Assembly (NCBI GenBank): GCA_035701265.1
Contig: DASSNU010000015.1
Coordinates: 248,001-312,000, forward strand
Reading direction: 5' to 3'
Source: DASSNU01 sp035701265
Lineage (GTDB): Bacteria; Gemmatimonadota; Gemmatimonadetes; Gemmatimonadales; Gemmatimonadaceae
DNA: 64,000 bases
Both the position numbers and the translations under genes were made by a program. This document shows, one piece after another, positions 1-8,969 of the stretch (position 1 is the stretch's first letter; every line of letters begins with the position of its first letter). The notes beneath the pieces are model-generated. The model did not search any database, was not told the DNA's origin, and worked only from the letters and a program-made list of their open reading frames with translations.

Positions 1-217
1 CGCGGCGCTCATCGCGCTCGGTCTGCTCATCGGCGCGCCGGGCGTGTACGCGACGGGGCGCATCGTGCGCAGCATCCTGGTGGGCGTGTCCCCCTGGGAT
101 CCGTTCACGCTCGGCGCCGTCGCGTTCGGCCTGGCAGGCGTGGCACTCCTCGCGTGCTGGCTCCCCGCGCGCGGCGTGCTCCGCATCGAGCCTGCGCTGG
201 TGCTGCGCGAGGAATAG
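1..217 (+). CDS. C-terminal end of an ADOP/MacB-type ABC permease (partial)
   Basis: The frame is open from the left edge and stops with TAG. Its last ~71 residues contain a glycine/leucine-rich membrane segment, a LVGVSPWDPFT motif, a final membrane helix and the ending WLPARGVLRIEPALVLREE. This is the standard end of MacB/FtsX-like permeases of the orphan duplicated class: the last helix, then a R-x-x-x-I-x-P-x-x-x-L-R tail. The family moves substrates across, or acts mechanically in, the cytoplasmic membrane, usually with a separate ATPase; the substrate cannot be told. The 5' part lies outside the window. Confidence 0.85.
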   Translation, partial: AALIALGLLIGAPGVYATGRIVRSILVGVSPWDPFTLGAVAFGLAGVALLACWLPARGVLRIEPALVLREE

Positions 218-318
218 CGCGAGAGGGGGGAGCTTTCGGTGTGCACCGGTCGTACTGCAAGTGACGCACGGCGACCGGTGCGCGCGAACATTACATGCGT
301 GATGACGCTGGAGCCGGC

Positions 319-846
319 TCAGGCGGCAGACGCGTTCTCCGCGTACGCCTGCCTGAGCCGGGCCACGCAGCGGCCGGCCAGCGCGGACGACGTGAACTCC
401 TCACCCTCCGACGACGCCTGCCAGCGCCAGCTCTCCTCATCGTCCGCCGCCGCGGAGAAAACGTGCTCCCAGAGTACCGTGGCCGTGGTGGCCGGCCGCG
501 CACTCACGCGCTCCGGCGTGTGCTGTCGATGCGGCGCGACGAGCCCACGCCAGACCATCACCAGCAGTTCGCCATCGGCCACCGAATCGAGCGTCTGTCG
601 GAGCCAGGTGACGGTGAGCGCCACCGGGCCCAGCTGCACGATGCACCGGCTGGGCGACAGCCGGATGTCCGGCTTGTCCGCGAGCCCTCCGGCGTGCAGT
701 GCCACGATCTCGCGCTGTACCTCATCCACGAGACGCCCCACCTCGCGCGTGCAGACGGCCAGCGCGCGATGCGAGCCGAGGAAGGATGGACGGTCGTGCC
801 ATCCCTGGTACTCCTCGTGGTCTTCCGAGTGGGAGCCTTCGTTCAT
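319..846 (-). CDS. Hypothetical protein, 175 aa
   Basis: I do not recognise this family. The start is well supported: GGAGGT lies just upstream of the ATG. The protein is soluble, with no signal peptide or membrane helix. It opens with an acidic/histidine stretch (HSEDHEEYQGWHDRP), then a mixed alpha/beta-looking middle (LSPSRCIVQLGPVALTVTWL, then a VADGELLVMVWRG strand), and ends in an alanine-rich helix. The middle could bind a small ligand, but nothing diagnostic is present. It is convergent with the upstream permease and divergent from the DUF2911 gene. The opposite-strand frame over the same bases reads as low-complexity Ser/Thr/Arg and is rejected. Confidence 0.6.
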   Translation of the reverse strand: MNEGSHSEDHEEYQGWHDRPSFLGSHRALAVCTREVGRLVDEVQREIVALHAGGLADKPDIRLSPSRCIVQLGPVALTVTWLRQTLDSVADGELLVMVWRGLVAPHRQHTPERVSARPATTATVLWEHVFSAAADDEESWRWQASSEGEEFTSSALAGRCVARLRQAYAENASAA

Positions 847-1164
847 GCGACCTCCATGTCGAGCGTGAGCGTCCGCCCGGCGCGTGCACGGCGCGTGGCG
901 TTGCGGCGGGACGACGCCGTGCCTGATACCAGAAAGGGGCCCGCTCGCGATCGGCAGGCCCCCAGTAGCTCGGACTTGTCCACGTCATGCAGACGTGCAG
1001 CGCTTGTTCAATCTAGCGCGCATCGTGGCTTCCGGCTATCGCCGGGCGCGGCGCATGCGTTGCGCGACGGTAGAAGGGCGTTGTACGACGGTCGCGCGAC
1101 TTGCGCCGCGGGTGTCCGCGCGGTCGATTTCAGGCCGGCCCAACTTCGAGCTCCGGGGGAACGC
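847..1164. other. Intergenic region, 318 bp, divergent promoters expected
   Basis: No convincing gene lies here; overlapping frames are arginine-rich shadows. The region separates the divergent hypothetical gene and the DUF2911 gene, so promoters for both should lie in it, but I see no clear -35/-10 pair. The right end carries the GGGGGAA ribosome-binding sequence of the DUF2911 gene. Confidence 0.4.
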
Positions 1165-1761
1165 ATGCATCGTCCACTCACGTACTGTGTCGCCGCTCCA
1201 CTCGTTGCGCTGCTTTTCACCGCCGGTGCGGTCCACGCGCAGAACCCGATGCAGGGCACCGGCTGCTACGTGCAGGGGAACCGCTCGGCGCTTCCGCGGC
1301 GCGCCAGCCCGCTCGACTCGGCATCGGTGTCACTGTCCGGCGGCGTGGTGAAGCTCTGCTACGGCCGTCCGCAGGCGCGGGGGCGCCAGGTGATGGGCGA
1401 GCTCGTGCCGTTCGGCCAGCCGTGGCGTCTTGGCGCCAACGAGGCCACGACGATCTACGTGCCGGCGCCGGCGCGCATTGCCGGCGTGGCGGTGCAGCCA
1501 GGCTGGTACTCGATCTACACCGTCCCCGGGCAGACCGAATGGCGGATCGTGGTGAACCGCAGCGCGCAGCGGTGGGGAATTCCGATCGACAGCACCGTCC
1601 AGCGCGCCGACGTGGGCTCGGGCACGGCGCGCGTGCAGCAGACGCAGAGTCCGGTGGAGCAGCTCACCGCGCGGCTCGACAAGACCGGCGCCAACACCGC
1701 GAATCTCGTATTCGAGTGGGAGCGGACACGCGTCCAGATCCCGGTGGAGCTGCGCCCCTAG
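1165..1761 (+). CDS. DUF2911 family exported protein, 198 aa
   Basis: The ATG is chosen because it follows a GGGGGAA ribosome-binding site and opens a clean signal peptide (hydrophobic stretch to about residue 23, cleavage after VHAQ). The mature part carries the DUF2911 hallmarks: CYGRPQARGRQVMGELVPFG, then WRLGANEATTIYV, a beta-strand GWYSIYTVPG, and EWRIVVN near the C-terminus. The family is secreted, all-beta and of unknown biochemical role, common in Bacteroidota, Acidobacteriota and Gemmatimonadota. An upstream in-frame extension is possible on paper but lacks a signal peptide and reads as an arginine-rich shadow. Confidence 0.9.
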   Translation: MHRPLTYCVAAPLVALLFTAGAVHAQNPMQGTGCYVQGNRSALPRRASPLDSASVSLSGGVVKLCYGRPQARGRQVMGELVPFGQPWRLGANEATTIYVPAPARIAGVAVQPGWYSIYTVPGQTEWRIVVNRSAQRWGIPIDSTVQRADVGSGTARVQQTQSPVEQLTARLDKTGANTANLVFEWERTRVQIPVELRP

Positions 1762-1863
1762 CGCGCCGGCCGGAAGCGCCACACGCCGTTCGTGTACGGC
1801 GCGGCGGTCCTCGCGCGTACCACCATCCCGGCCGCCAGCACGGTCACGCATCCCACGAAGGGC

Positions 1864-4353
1864 TTATTCACTGCGCAGCACCTCCACCGGGTCGACGCCC
1901 AGCGCGCGGCGCACGGGGATGTAGCTGGCCACGATGAGCGCGGCGATGAGCACCGCCGCAGTGGTCAGGTAGACGCCGGCATCGAGCGGACTCGTGTCGT
2001 AGAGCATGGCGCGCATCACGCGGCTGAGCGCCACCGCGCCGAGCATCCCGGCCACGCCACCGACGAGCCCCAGGCGCATGGTGCGCGCCACCGACGTGCG
2101 GATGATGCGGCCGGCGGGGGCGCCCATCGCGATGCGGATCCCGATCTCGCGCGTCCGGTCGGTGACGAAGTACGACGTCACCGCGTACACGCCCGCTACG
2201 GCGAGCGTGAGCGCGATGGCCGCGATGATCGTGAAGAGCACCGTCTGCGCGCTCTGCTTGGCCCACGAGCCGCGCGCGCGATGCTCCATGCTCTGTACGT
2301 CGAACAGCGCGAGATCCGGATCGGCGCGCTGCACCGCGCTCGCCACCTGGCCGGTGAGCGCCAGCGGCTCGCCGCGCGTGCGCACGAGCACCATGCGCGT
2401 GGCGTAGGTGAACTGCGCGTACGGCGTGAAGAAACCGGGCTGTACGGGATTCTCGTCCAGCGGTTGGTACGCGACGTTTCCCACCACGCCCACCACCTCG
2501 GCGGCGGAGTCCGCGCTGCCGAACGCGGGGGCGGCATCCCACCAGACGCGCGCACCGATGGGATCGGCGTTCGGCCAAAAGCGCTCGGCGGCCGCCTCAT
2601 TGATGACCACCACGTGCGGCGCGCCCGCGCGGTCGCGCTCGGTGAACTCGCGTCCGCGAAGGAGCGGGATACCGAGCGTGCGGAAGTGCGACGGAGCCAC
2701 GTAGTGGCGCAACACGCCGGGCGCGCCGCCCGGGCGCGACCAGGTGCGGCCCACGATGTACAGCCCCGCGTTGGCGCACTGCGTCGCGAGCGGAGTACAA
2801 CCATCCACGGTGGCATCCTGCACGCCGGGGACGCGCCGGACCTCCTCGAGCACGCGATCGAGAAGGAGCGACGCGCGATCGGGCGGATAGCGCACCTCCG
2901 ACGGACGGATCATGAACGTGAGCAGATGCTCCGGGTCGAAGCCGAGCGGCGTCTGGCGCAGCCGCGCGTAGCTGGCGAGCAGCAATCCGCATCCGGTGAC
3001 GAGCACGATCGCGAGCGCCACCTGCAGCGCCACGACCAGCTCGCGCGCTCCGGTGCGACGCTCCACCATGCTCCCCTTCCCGCCACCGGCCTTTAGATCC
3101 GTCGTGAGATCCGCGCGCGTGGTCCGGAGCGCGGGCACCAGCCCGAAGAGCGCGACCGCTACCGTGCAGACCGCGACGACGAACGCCACGACGCGCCAGT
3201 CGAGCATCGGTGTCGTGAACTCCCCCACCGCGCCGTAGAAATTCCGGCCGCGCGCGAGGGTGGGCGGAATCCGGATCACCGCAATCGCCCACATCGACAC
3301 GAGCAGTCCGAGCGCGCCGGAGATCGCGGACAGCACGCCGCTCTCCACGAGCAGTTGCCGCACCAGCCGCTCTCGTCGTGCGCCGACGGCAACGCGGATC
3401 GCGATCTCACGCCGTCGCGTGGCGGCGCGCCCGAGCAACAGACTGGCGACGTTGGCGCACGCGATGAGCAGCAGCACGCCGGCCGCGGCGGAGAGGAGGA
3501 ACAATCCTCGGCGCGTCACGACGTCCACGCGCGCCTCGTTGAGCGATGTCGCCGTCGCGGAGAAGCGATCGCGCGGCGTCTCCGCTTCGCTCGGCTCCAG
3601 CTCCTGAATGCGCTTCCCCAGCGTTTGCATCTCGGCGCGCGCTGCCTCCGGCGTCACACCGGAGCGCAGGCGTCCCACGACGGTGATGAAGTTCTGATTG
3701 GTGGTGAGATAGTCGGGATAGGACACGCGCGCCGCTGCGGGAGCGGGAATCCACGCGCGCGCGAGTCCCGACACGCCGGCAAAGCCGCGGCCGGCCACAC
3801 CGACCACGGTGAACCGCTCGCCGTTGAGCGACAGGACGCGGCCGATCACGTCGCGCGCGCCGCCGAAGCGCCGCTGCCACGTGTCGTACGCGAGCACGAT
3901 CGATGCACCCGCGGCCGCGCCGGCGTCGTCCGCCGTGGAGTCGAACACGCTGCCGAGTGCCATCGGCGCGCGGAGGACGCGAAGGTAGCCGGACGACACC
4001 AGCTCCACCGGGAGCGGCTCCGGATCATCCACTCCGGTGATGGTGAGCACCGCGTTGGAGCTCGAACCCACCCCCTCGAACGAGCGTGTGTTCTGCTGCA
4101 GCAGACGGAAGCGTGGCCACGACCAGCGGACACGCAACTCTCCCGCACCGGGAGTTCGCTGCGTGATGTTGAGGAGCATCAACCGATCGGCGCGCTCGAA
4201 GGGCGGCTGGCGGAGCACGGCCGCGTCCACCAGGCTGAACACCGTGGTTGCGGTTGCGATGCCGAGCGTGAGTGAGCCGACGGCCGCGATGGTGAAGAGG
4301 CGCACCCGGCTCAGGCTGCGGATGGCGAACCGAATATCGCGGAGGATCGTCAC
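1864..4353 (-). CDS. ADOP/MacB-type ABC transporter permease, about 829 aa
   Basis: The protein begins VTILRDIRFAIRSL, typical for the orphan duplicated permeases, so I choose the GTG at 4353, which has GGGAG about 8 nt upstream. A longer ATG start at 4464 adds 37 residues without family character. Order: N-terminal helix (FTIAAVGSLTLGIATATTVF), MacB-like periplasmic domain, FtsX domain 1 with helices around LLLIACANVASLLLGRAA, a central linker, a second periplasmic domain, FtsX domain 2 (LAVAGVYAVTSYFVTDRTRE), and the ending VRRALGVDPVEVLRSE. No ATP-binding cassette is fused or adjacent. Role in export or envelope physiology is inferred from the family only. Confidence 0.9.
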   Translation of the reverse strand: MTILRDIRFAIRSLSRVRLFTIAAVGSLTLGIATATTVFSLVDAAVLRQPPFERADRLMLLNITQRTPGAGELRVRWSWPRFRLLQQNTRSFEGVGSSSNAVLTITGVDDPEPLPVELVSSGYLRVLRAPMALGSVFDSTADDAGAAAGASIVLAYDTWQRRFGGARDVIGRVLSLNGERFTVVGVAGRGFAGVSGLARAWIPAPAAARVSYPDYLTTNQNFITVVGRLRSGVTPEAARAEMQTLGKRIQELEPSEAETPRDRFSATATSLNEARVDVVTRRGLFLLSAAAGVLLLIACANVASLLLGRAATRRREIAIRVAVGARRERLVRQLLVESGVLSAISGALGLLVSMWAIAVIRIPPTLARGRNFYGAVGEFTTPMLDWRVVAFVVAVCTVAVALFGLVPALRTTRADLTTDLKAGGGKGSMVERRTGARELVVALQVALAIVLVTGCGLLLASYARLRQTPLGFDPEHLLTFMIRPSEVRYPPDRASLLLDRVLEEVRRVPGVQDATVDGCTPLATQCANAGLYIVGRTWSRPGGAPGVLRHYVAPSHFRTLGIPLLRGREFTERDRAGAPHVVVINEAAAERFWPNADPIGARVWWDAAPAFGSADSAAEVVGVVGNVAYQPLDENPVQPGFFTPYAQFTYATRMVLVRTRGEPLALTGQVASAVQRADPDLALFDVQSMEHRARGSWAKQSAQTVLFTIIAAIALTLAVAGVYAVTSYFVTDRTREIGIRIAMGAPAGRIIRTSVARTMRLGLVGGVAGMLGAVALSRVMRAMLYDTSPLDAGVYLTTAAVLIAALIVASYIPVRRALGVDPVEVLRSE

Positions 4354-4709
4354 GGTCCAGCTCCCGGAGATGGATTCGCCGGCGGATGCGTTGCCGGTGG
4401 CACACGCCGGGGCAAGGCGCATTCCCTGTCCATGCCCTGCGCCAACTGTTGCGGACGTCGCCACTTACGCGGGTGGCCGGCGCGACCGCACGCGTGCGGG
4501 ATGTGCGATTGTGGGACGCGCGATGTTCGATTCCGAGAGCGGCGCCCCGTGGCGTTGGCGACGAGTGCGACGTATCGTGCGGGCGGACGGCGTGCCGGCT
4601 CGCGCGCAAAATCGAGTCGCGCCGCTCCGTAGCGAACAGCGTCACGCGAGTCACGCCGTGGCGGAACAGGAAGAGTCACCAGATCGCAGCACAGCAGGAG
4701 AGAGCCGAC
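4354..4709. other. Divergent intergenic region, about 356 bp
   Basis: Lies between the ADOP start and the DUF411 start. The frames that cross it are arginine-rich shadows. It ends with AGGAGAGA, the ribosome-binding site of the DUF411 gene. I see no clear promoter boxes. Confidence 0.35.
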
Positions 4710-5387
4710 ATGAGGAGTGGATCCGGGCGGCGCGGGGGACGGGCATCGCGCCCTACACGCGAGGCAGGATCGCCGGAAGAGAGCATCGCCGGCATGGGCG
4801 CGACTGCAACCGTGCGACACGCCACCCTGACGCGGCGCGCGTGGCTGCGCGTTGCCGGGGGCGTCGGCATCACGGCCATGCTCGGCGGCGTGTTGGGCTG
4901 CGATCGACCGTCAGCGGACCACGCGCGCAGCGCGGCAGCGAGCGGCGCACCGCCGAGTGGCGCCGAACCGCTCGGGCAGGGATCGGCATCGAATGGCGCG
5001 CCGAATGCCACCGCCGCCACGGCGGACATCGCGGTGTACGCCGACCCGAGCTGCGGCTGCTGCCGGAACTGGATCGCGCACGTGGAGCAGAACGGCTTCC
5101 ACCCCACGGTGCACCTCGTGGACGATGTCACCCCGTACAAGGACCGGTACGGCGTGCCGGTGGCGCTCCGTTCCTGTCACACCGCCGTGGTGGACGGCTA
5201 CGTGGTGGAGGGGCACGTGCCCGCGGACCTCATTCAGCGGATGCGTGCGGAACGGCTCGCCGTGGCCGGCCTGGCGGTGCCCGGGATGCCGATGGGCGCG
5301 CCGGGGATGGAAGGTCCCACGAAGGATCCCTATCAGGTGATCGCGTTCACGTCGGACGGAACGACGTCGGTATTCGCATCGCGGTGA
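4710..5387 (+). CDS. DUF411 metal-binding-type lipoprotein with Tat-like leader
   Basis: DUF411 proteins are periplasmic and often sit near copper resistance genes; the fold resembles thioredoxin and metal binding is proposed. Here the core reads DPSCGCCRNWIAHVEQNGF, then YGVPVALRSCHTAVVDGYVV and EGHVPADLI...GLAVPGMPMGAPGME, all hallmark stretches. The CGCC and the later SCH supply the likely metal thiolates. The leader holds a twin arginine (LTRRAWLRVAGG), a hydrophobic stretch and a lipobox-like LGGVLGC, suggesting Tat export followed by lipidation. Start at 4710 follows AGGAGAGA; ATG 4794 (GGAAGAGA upstream) would give a shorter leader and is a real alternative. No copper gene adjoins it. 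Confidence 0.88.
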   Translation: MRSGSGRRGGRASRPTREAGSPEESIAGMGATATVRHATLTRRAWLRVAGGVGITAMLGGVLGCDRPSADHARSAAASGAPPSGAEPLGQGSASNGAPNATAATADIAVYADPSCGCCRNWIAHVEQNGFHPTVHLVDDVTPYKDRYGVPVALRSCHTAVVDGYVVEGHVPADLIQRMRAERLAVAGLAVPGMPMGAPGMEGPTKDPYQVIAFTSDGTTSVFASR

Positions 5388-5431
5388 CGTGACAGCGGCG
5401 GGAGGCGGGCGTCCTCCTCGGAGAGTATTGC

Positions 5432-6820
5432 ATGGCCGACGCGACCCCTCCATCCGACATCGCCGCTCCCGCCCCCTTCACCGGCACCCCCGTTGAAGGC
5501 GCGCACGCGGAGCGCCTCCCGCGGCGGCTCGGTGCGTGGAGCGCGGCCGCCGTGCTCATCAGCACGATCATCGGGAGCGGGATCTTCCGCGTGCCGCGCA
5601 CGGTGGCGGCGGAAACCGGCTCGGTGGGCGGCATGTTGCTGTGCTGGGTGGCGGGGGGGATCATCGCGCTGTGCGGCGTGCTCGCGCTCTCCGAGCTGGC
5701 GACCATGTATCCGCGCGCGGGCGGGATCTACGTGTACCTGCGCGAAGCGTACGGGCGGCTGACGGCGTTCCTCTTCGGCTGGACCGATCTCATCGCGCTT
5801 CCCGCGGCCACGGCGGCCATCGCGCTCGTCTTCGCCGGCTACGCACGCACCTTCGCGCCGATGAGCGACGACGACGTGCGCATCGTGGCCGCCGTACTCA
5901 TCGTGCTCATCGCCGCGCTGAATTATCGCTCCGTGCGTCTCGCCGCGGTCATCCAGAACGTGTCGACCGCAGGCAAGATCCTCGCGCTGCTCACGCTCGC
6001 CGCGTCGATCTTCATTCTCGGGCGCGGCGACGGCGCGCTCTCCCGCCCCATGCAGCTCGCGCCGCGCACGGTGAGCGGCTTCGGCATCGCGCTCGTGGCG
6101 GTGCTCTTCTCCTACGATGGGTGGGCGTCGTTCACGTCAATGGCGGGCGAGGTGCGCGATCCCGACCGTACGCTCCCGCGCGTGCTGGTGGGGGGACTGC
6201 TGACGGTGATCGTGGTGTACCTGGTCGTGAACCTGGCCTACCTCCACGCGCTCACGCTCCCGGAGATCGCCGTGTCGCCGATGGTGGCGAGCGACGCGCT
6301 GCAGCGGACGGTAGGGCGCGCGGGGAGCTCGATCGTCGCCGCACTCGTCCTGCTCTCCACCTTCGGCGCGGTGAACTCGCTCACCATGAGCCAGCCGCGC
6401 ATCTTCTTCGCGATGGCGGAGGACGACGTCTTCTTCCGCCGCCTCGCCGCGGTACATCCGCGTTACCGCACGCCGCATCTGGCCATCCTCTTCGCCACCG
6501 CGCTCAGCCTGTTCTACGTGGGCTTTCACACGTTCGAGCAGCTCGCCGAGCGCTTCGTGCTCGCCACCTGGCCGTTCTACACGCTGGCCGTCGCGGCGGT
6601 GTTCGTGCTCCGGCGACGGCGTCCGGATGCGCGGCGGCCGTACCGCACCGCCGGCTATCCGCTCGCGCCGACGGTGTTCGTGCTCACCGCGCTGTGGATC
6701 GTGGGGAACGCGCTGGTGAAGCACCCGGGCTCCACGCTGCTCATCTTCGCCGTCGTGCTGCTCGGCTGGCCGCTGCACCGCGCGTGGGAGGCCAAGCGGG
6801 CGCGGGAGCGCGCGCGTTGA
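5432..6820 (+). CDS. APC-superfamily amino acid permease, 462 aa
   Basis: Predicted cytoplasmic-membrane secondary transporter with about 12 helices. The first helix has the APC signature ISTIIGSGIFRVPRTVAAETG, in which the G-S-G-I-F break binds the substrate backbone. The second helix region is GGMLLCWVAGGIIALCGVLALSELATMYPRAGG, another family hallmark (E and P-R-A-G-G). It ends with a short basic tail. It lies 44 bp after the DUF411 gene on the same strand and could be co-transcribed. Amino acid import or exchange is likely; the exact substrate is not visible. Confidence 0.92.
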   Translation: MADATPPSDIAAPAPFTGTPVEGAHAERLPRRLGAWSAAAVLISTIIGSGIFRVPRTVAAETGSVGGMLLCWVAGGIIALCGVLALSELATMYPRAGGIYVYLREAYGRLTAFLFGWTDLIALPAATAAIALVFAGYARTFAPMSDDDVRIVAAVLIVLIAALNYRSVRLAAVIQNVSTAGKILALLTLAASIFILGRGDGALSRPMQLAPRTVSGFGIALVAVLFSYDGWASFTSMAGEVRDPDRTLPRVLVGGLLTVIVVYLVVNLAYLHALTLPEIAVSPMVASDALQRTVGRAGSSIVAALVLLSTFGAVNSLTMSQPRIFFAMAEDDVFFRRLAAVHPRYRTPHLAILFATALSLFYVGFHTFEQLAERFVLATWPFYTLAVAAVFVLRRRRPDARRPYRTAGYPLAPTVFVLTALWIVGNALVKHPGSTLLIFAVVLLGWPLHRAWEAKRARERAR

Positions 6821-6983
6821 CGCGCAGCAGAGCGCGATGTCGCCGTCAGCGCGCGACGTCGCGAGCGGGAGCACGACGCAACGCGGTCACGATCACGATG
6901 CGATGAAGCACGGTGCCGGTACGAAGGCGACGTACTGGCACCGTGCTCGCTCCGCCGGTGAAACGTACGCCGGCACGAGCGCA

Positions 6984-7646
6984 CTACATGGCGAACCGCT
7001 TCGGGAACTGCTTGGCGATGCCGGCCGCGAGCGGATCGGCGATCGCCTGCATGTGTGCGACCGCGTCGTGCAGCGCGCGGTAAGCGCCTGTCTCGTCGCC
7101 GCGCGCCTGCGCATCGATGATCGCCTTGAACCCGCCGGCGTGCGTGCGCACGAGCTCGGCCACGACGGGCGCGGGGAGATTCGGATTGGCGGACGACAGG
7201 AATGCCGCGAAGTCGCGCGCATAGCCCGTGAGATCCTGCAGCGCCTTGTCCGCCTTGGCGCGGTCCTTGGCCGCGACGCCCTGCGTGTAGTCCACCACGA
7301 AGCCGATGTGGCGCCGCCAGAGCGCAAGGAACGCCGACTCCGCATCCGCGCCGTACACCAGCCCGATCGCCTTCGACAGCGCCACCGAGTTCTGATCGAG
7401 CGCGGCGGCCGCGGCCTGGAACTCCGCCGTCCGCCCGCCCAGCGCGGCGCTGGTGGCTGCACTACCGAGCTGCACGTGCTCGGCCAACAGGTTGTTGAGC
7501 GCGACACGCAGATCGGCCGCCGACATTGCCGGAGGCGACATGGCCGCGCCGTGCATGTCGTCGCGCATCTGCTGTGCGCGCGCCTGTCCTGCCGCACCCG
7601 CGGCCACCAGCACTGCTGCCGCTGCGGCGAGCATCGTCTTTCTCAT
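6984..7646 (-). CDS. Exported alpha-helical protein, 220 aa, unknown function
   Basis: A signal peptide (MRKTMLAAAAAVLVAAGAAG, cleavage near ARAQ) leads into an all-helical protein. Two repeats are visible, each with conserved histidines in helices: LLAEHVQLGSAAT and LWRRHIGFVVDYTQGVAAKD in the first half, LVRTHAGGFKAIIDAQARGD and LHDAVAHMQAIADPL in the second. Similar helical domains occur in secreted Bacillus proteins that are loosely labelled copper amine oxidase, but no oxidase motif is present. The ATG overlaps the stop of the cupredoxin gene (ATGA), so the two are translationally coupled. A copper-related or electron-carrier partnership is inference from that coupling. Confidence 0.75.
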   Translation of the reverse strand: MRKTMLAAAAAVLVAAGAAGQARAQQMRDDMHGAAMSPPAMSAADLRVALNNLLAEHVQLGSAATSAALGGRTAEFQAAAAALDQNSVALSKAIGLVYGADAESAFLALWRRHIGFVVDYTQGVAAKDRAKADKALQDLTGYARDFAAFLSSANPNLPAPVVAELVRTHAGGFKAIIDAQARGDETGAYRALHDAVAHMQAIADPLAAGIAKQFPKRFAM

Positions 7647-8059
7647 GGAACATCTCCTGTGGAAGTGACGTGAATGACCCCGCGCATGAACGGATGCCGG
7701 GAGCAGTAGTACGAGAACGTCCCCGCCCGCTCGAAGGTGTGACTGAACGTGCGCCCTGCGTCTTCCATCACGCCGTCGAAGGCGCTGTCCGGATGCTCCG
7801 GCGTGCCCGAGGTGGCGGTGTGGAGGATGGCGTCGTCGTTGCGCCAGGTGACGCGCGTACCGGCACGGATGACGAGCGTGTCCGGGCGAAATCCGAAGGT
7901 GTGAATCGCGACGGTGGCCTGCGCGCCACCGGTGAGCGCTCTAGCCTGTGGAGCGCTCGTGCGTGCTCTCCCGTTCGCGGCGCCGGATAGAGCAGCTGCG
8001 CCGGGCGCGACGGCACACACGAGCATGAGCGCGAGCGGTGCGAGCAGTGAATGTCTCAT
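7643..8059 (-). CDS. Cupredoxin (plastocyanin/pseudoazurin-like), 138 aa
   Basis: Secreted blue-copper-type protein. After a signal peptide (about residues 1-24) comes an eight-strand cupredoxin domain: IHTFGFRPDTLVIRAGTRVTW, then NDDAILHTATSG, then FSYYCSRHPFMRGVIHV. The predicted type-1 copper ligands are His80, Cys119, His122 and Met125, so the site looks complete. Spacing C-x2-H-x2-M is that of plastocyanin and pseudoazurin. It lies 67 bp downstream of the anti-sigma gene and overlaps the next gene by 4 bp, forming a four-gene minus-strand unit with the ECF sigma factor. Periplasmic electron transfer is the family role; its redox partner is not shown. Confidence 0.9.
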   Translation of the reverse strand: MRHSLLAPLALMLVCAVAPGAAALSGAANGRARTSAPQARALTGGAQATVAIHTFGFRPDTLVIRAGTRVTWRNDDAILHTATSGTPEHPDSAFDGVMEDAGRTFSHTFERAGTFSYYCSRHPFMRGVIHVTSTGDVP

Positions 8060-8126
8060 GCTCGCAGTACGCCGCTCGATGTCGATCGGATTGGACGACG
8101 CGAGCGGGCGCGATGCCCGTTGTGTG

Positions 8127-8969
8127 CTACTCGCCGAGCGTCCCGGCTACGATGATGGGAGAGGTGGGCGCGCTCGATCCTCCGGCCGGCTCCTGCGTGA
8201 TGGCCGCGCCGGTGAACGCGGCGCCGGAGGGCGGGCCATCCATGGTGGCCACCGCGCTCCCGTTCGATTCCGAGTTGAACGTGCCGCCGGGGATCGGCGC
8301 GCCGGCGCCAAGGAACCAGAGCTGGTAGACGCGCCCGGTGGGCGCGGGGGGGAGACCGTACGCGTGCAGCACCACGCGACGCGACGCGGCGTTCCAGAAG
8401 AGCTGCACGCCCGGAGCCGGCTGTCCGGTTGCCGTGAGCTGGATGAGCGTCGTGCTCGGCGCGAGGATCTGACCGAGCGTGGTATCGCGCTCGGCGAGCC
8501 GCGCGGCGACGCTGTCGCGCCGCTGCTCGGCGGTGGCCACCTGTCGTGCGAGATGACGCACGCGCGCTTCCTGAAGCGCCACGCCGACGAGCGCGGCGGC
8601 GGCGAGCGCCCAGCCCAACTTTCGCACGGCATCGCGGGCGCGCGGGGCCGGGGCGCGCGCACCGGGCGCACGCGAGTCGCGCTGCGGTGCCACGCCGCTC
8701 TCCGGTCGCGCACTGGCGCCCACATGGCGTGACTCGTCTCCGGCTGCGCGGGGCGCGGATCGCACGCGCTCCAGGAGTCTGGCCTTGAGCCGCTCGTCGT
8801 CACGCGGGAGGGACGGCGCACCGAGTGCGAGGAGCGCGGTCACCTCGCGCAACTCATCCACCTCGCGGCGCAACGCCTCCGAGCGCGCGAGCTCCGCCTC
8901 GAACGCGCGCGCCTCGTCGGCGTCGAGCGCGCCCAGCACGTAGGCGGCGGCGCGGTCCATGTCGCTCAC
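8127..8969 (-). CDS. Anti-sigma-K-factor RskA-like protein, about 280 aa
   Basis: Begins at GTG 8969, which overlaps the sigma gene stop as GTGA; ATG 8960 is the alternative. N-terminal cytoplasmic anti-sigma part (AAAYVLGALDADEARAFEAEL, a typical RskA/zinc-finger-like helical segment without cysteines), a basic linker, one membrane helix (LGWALAAAALVGVAL), a coiled-coil-like stretch, then an RskA C-terminal domain with VLHAYGLPPAPTGRVYQLWFL and ending in a Ser/Pro/Gly strand. RskA proteins bind the cognate ECF sigma at the membrane until released by regulated proteolysis. The overlap and order sigma then anti-sigma strongly support pairing. Confidence 0.9.
   Translation of the reverse strand: MSDMDRAAAYVLGALDADEARAFEAELARSEALRREVDELREVTALLALGAPSLPRDDERLKARLLERVRSAPRAAGDESRHVGASARPESGVAPQRDSRAPGARAPAPRARDAVRKLGWALAAAALVGVALQEARVRHLARQVATAEQRRDSVAARLAERDTTLGQILAPSTTLIQLTATGQPAPGVQLFWNAASRRVVLHAYGLPPAPTGRVYQLWFLGAGAPIPGGTFNSESNGSAVATMDGPPSGAAFTGAAITQEPAGGSSAPTSPIIVAGTLGE

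Noticed and set aside
3355..4275. 306-codon plus-strand frame within the second ADOP gene
   Set aside because: Antisense shadow of a conserved permease.
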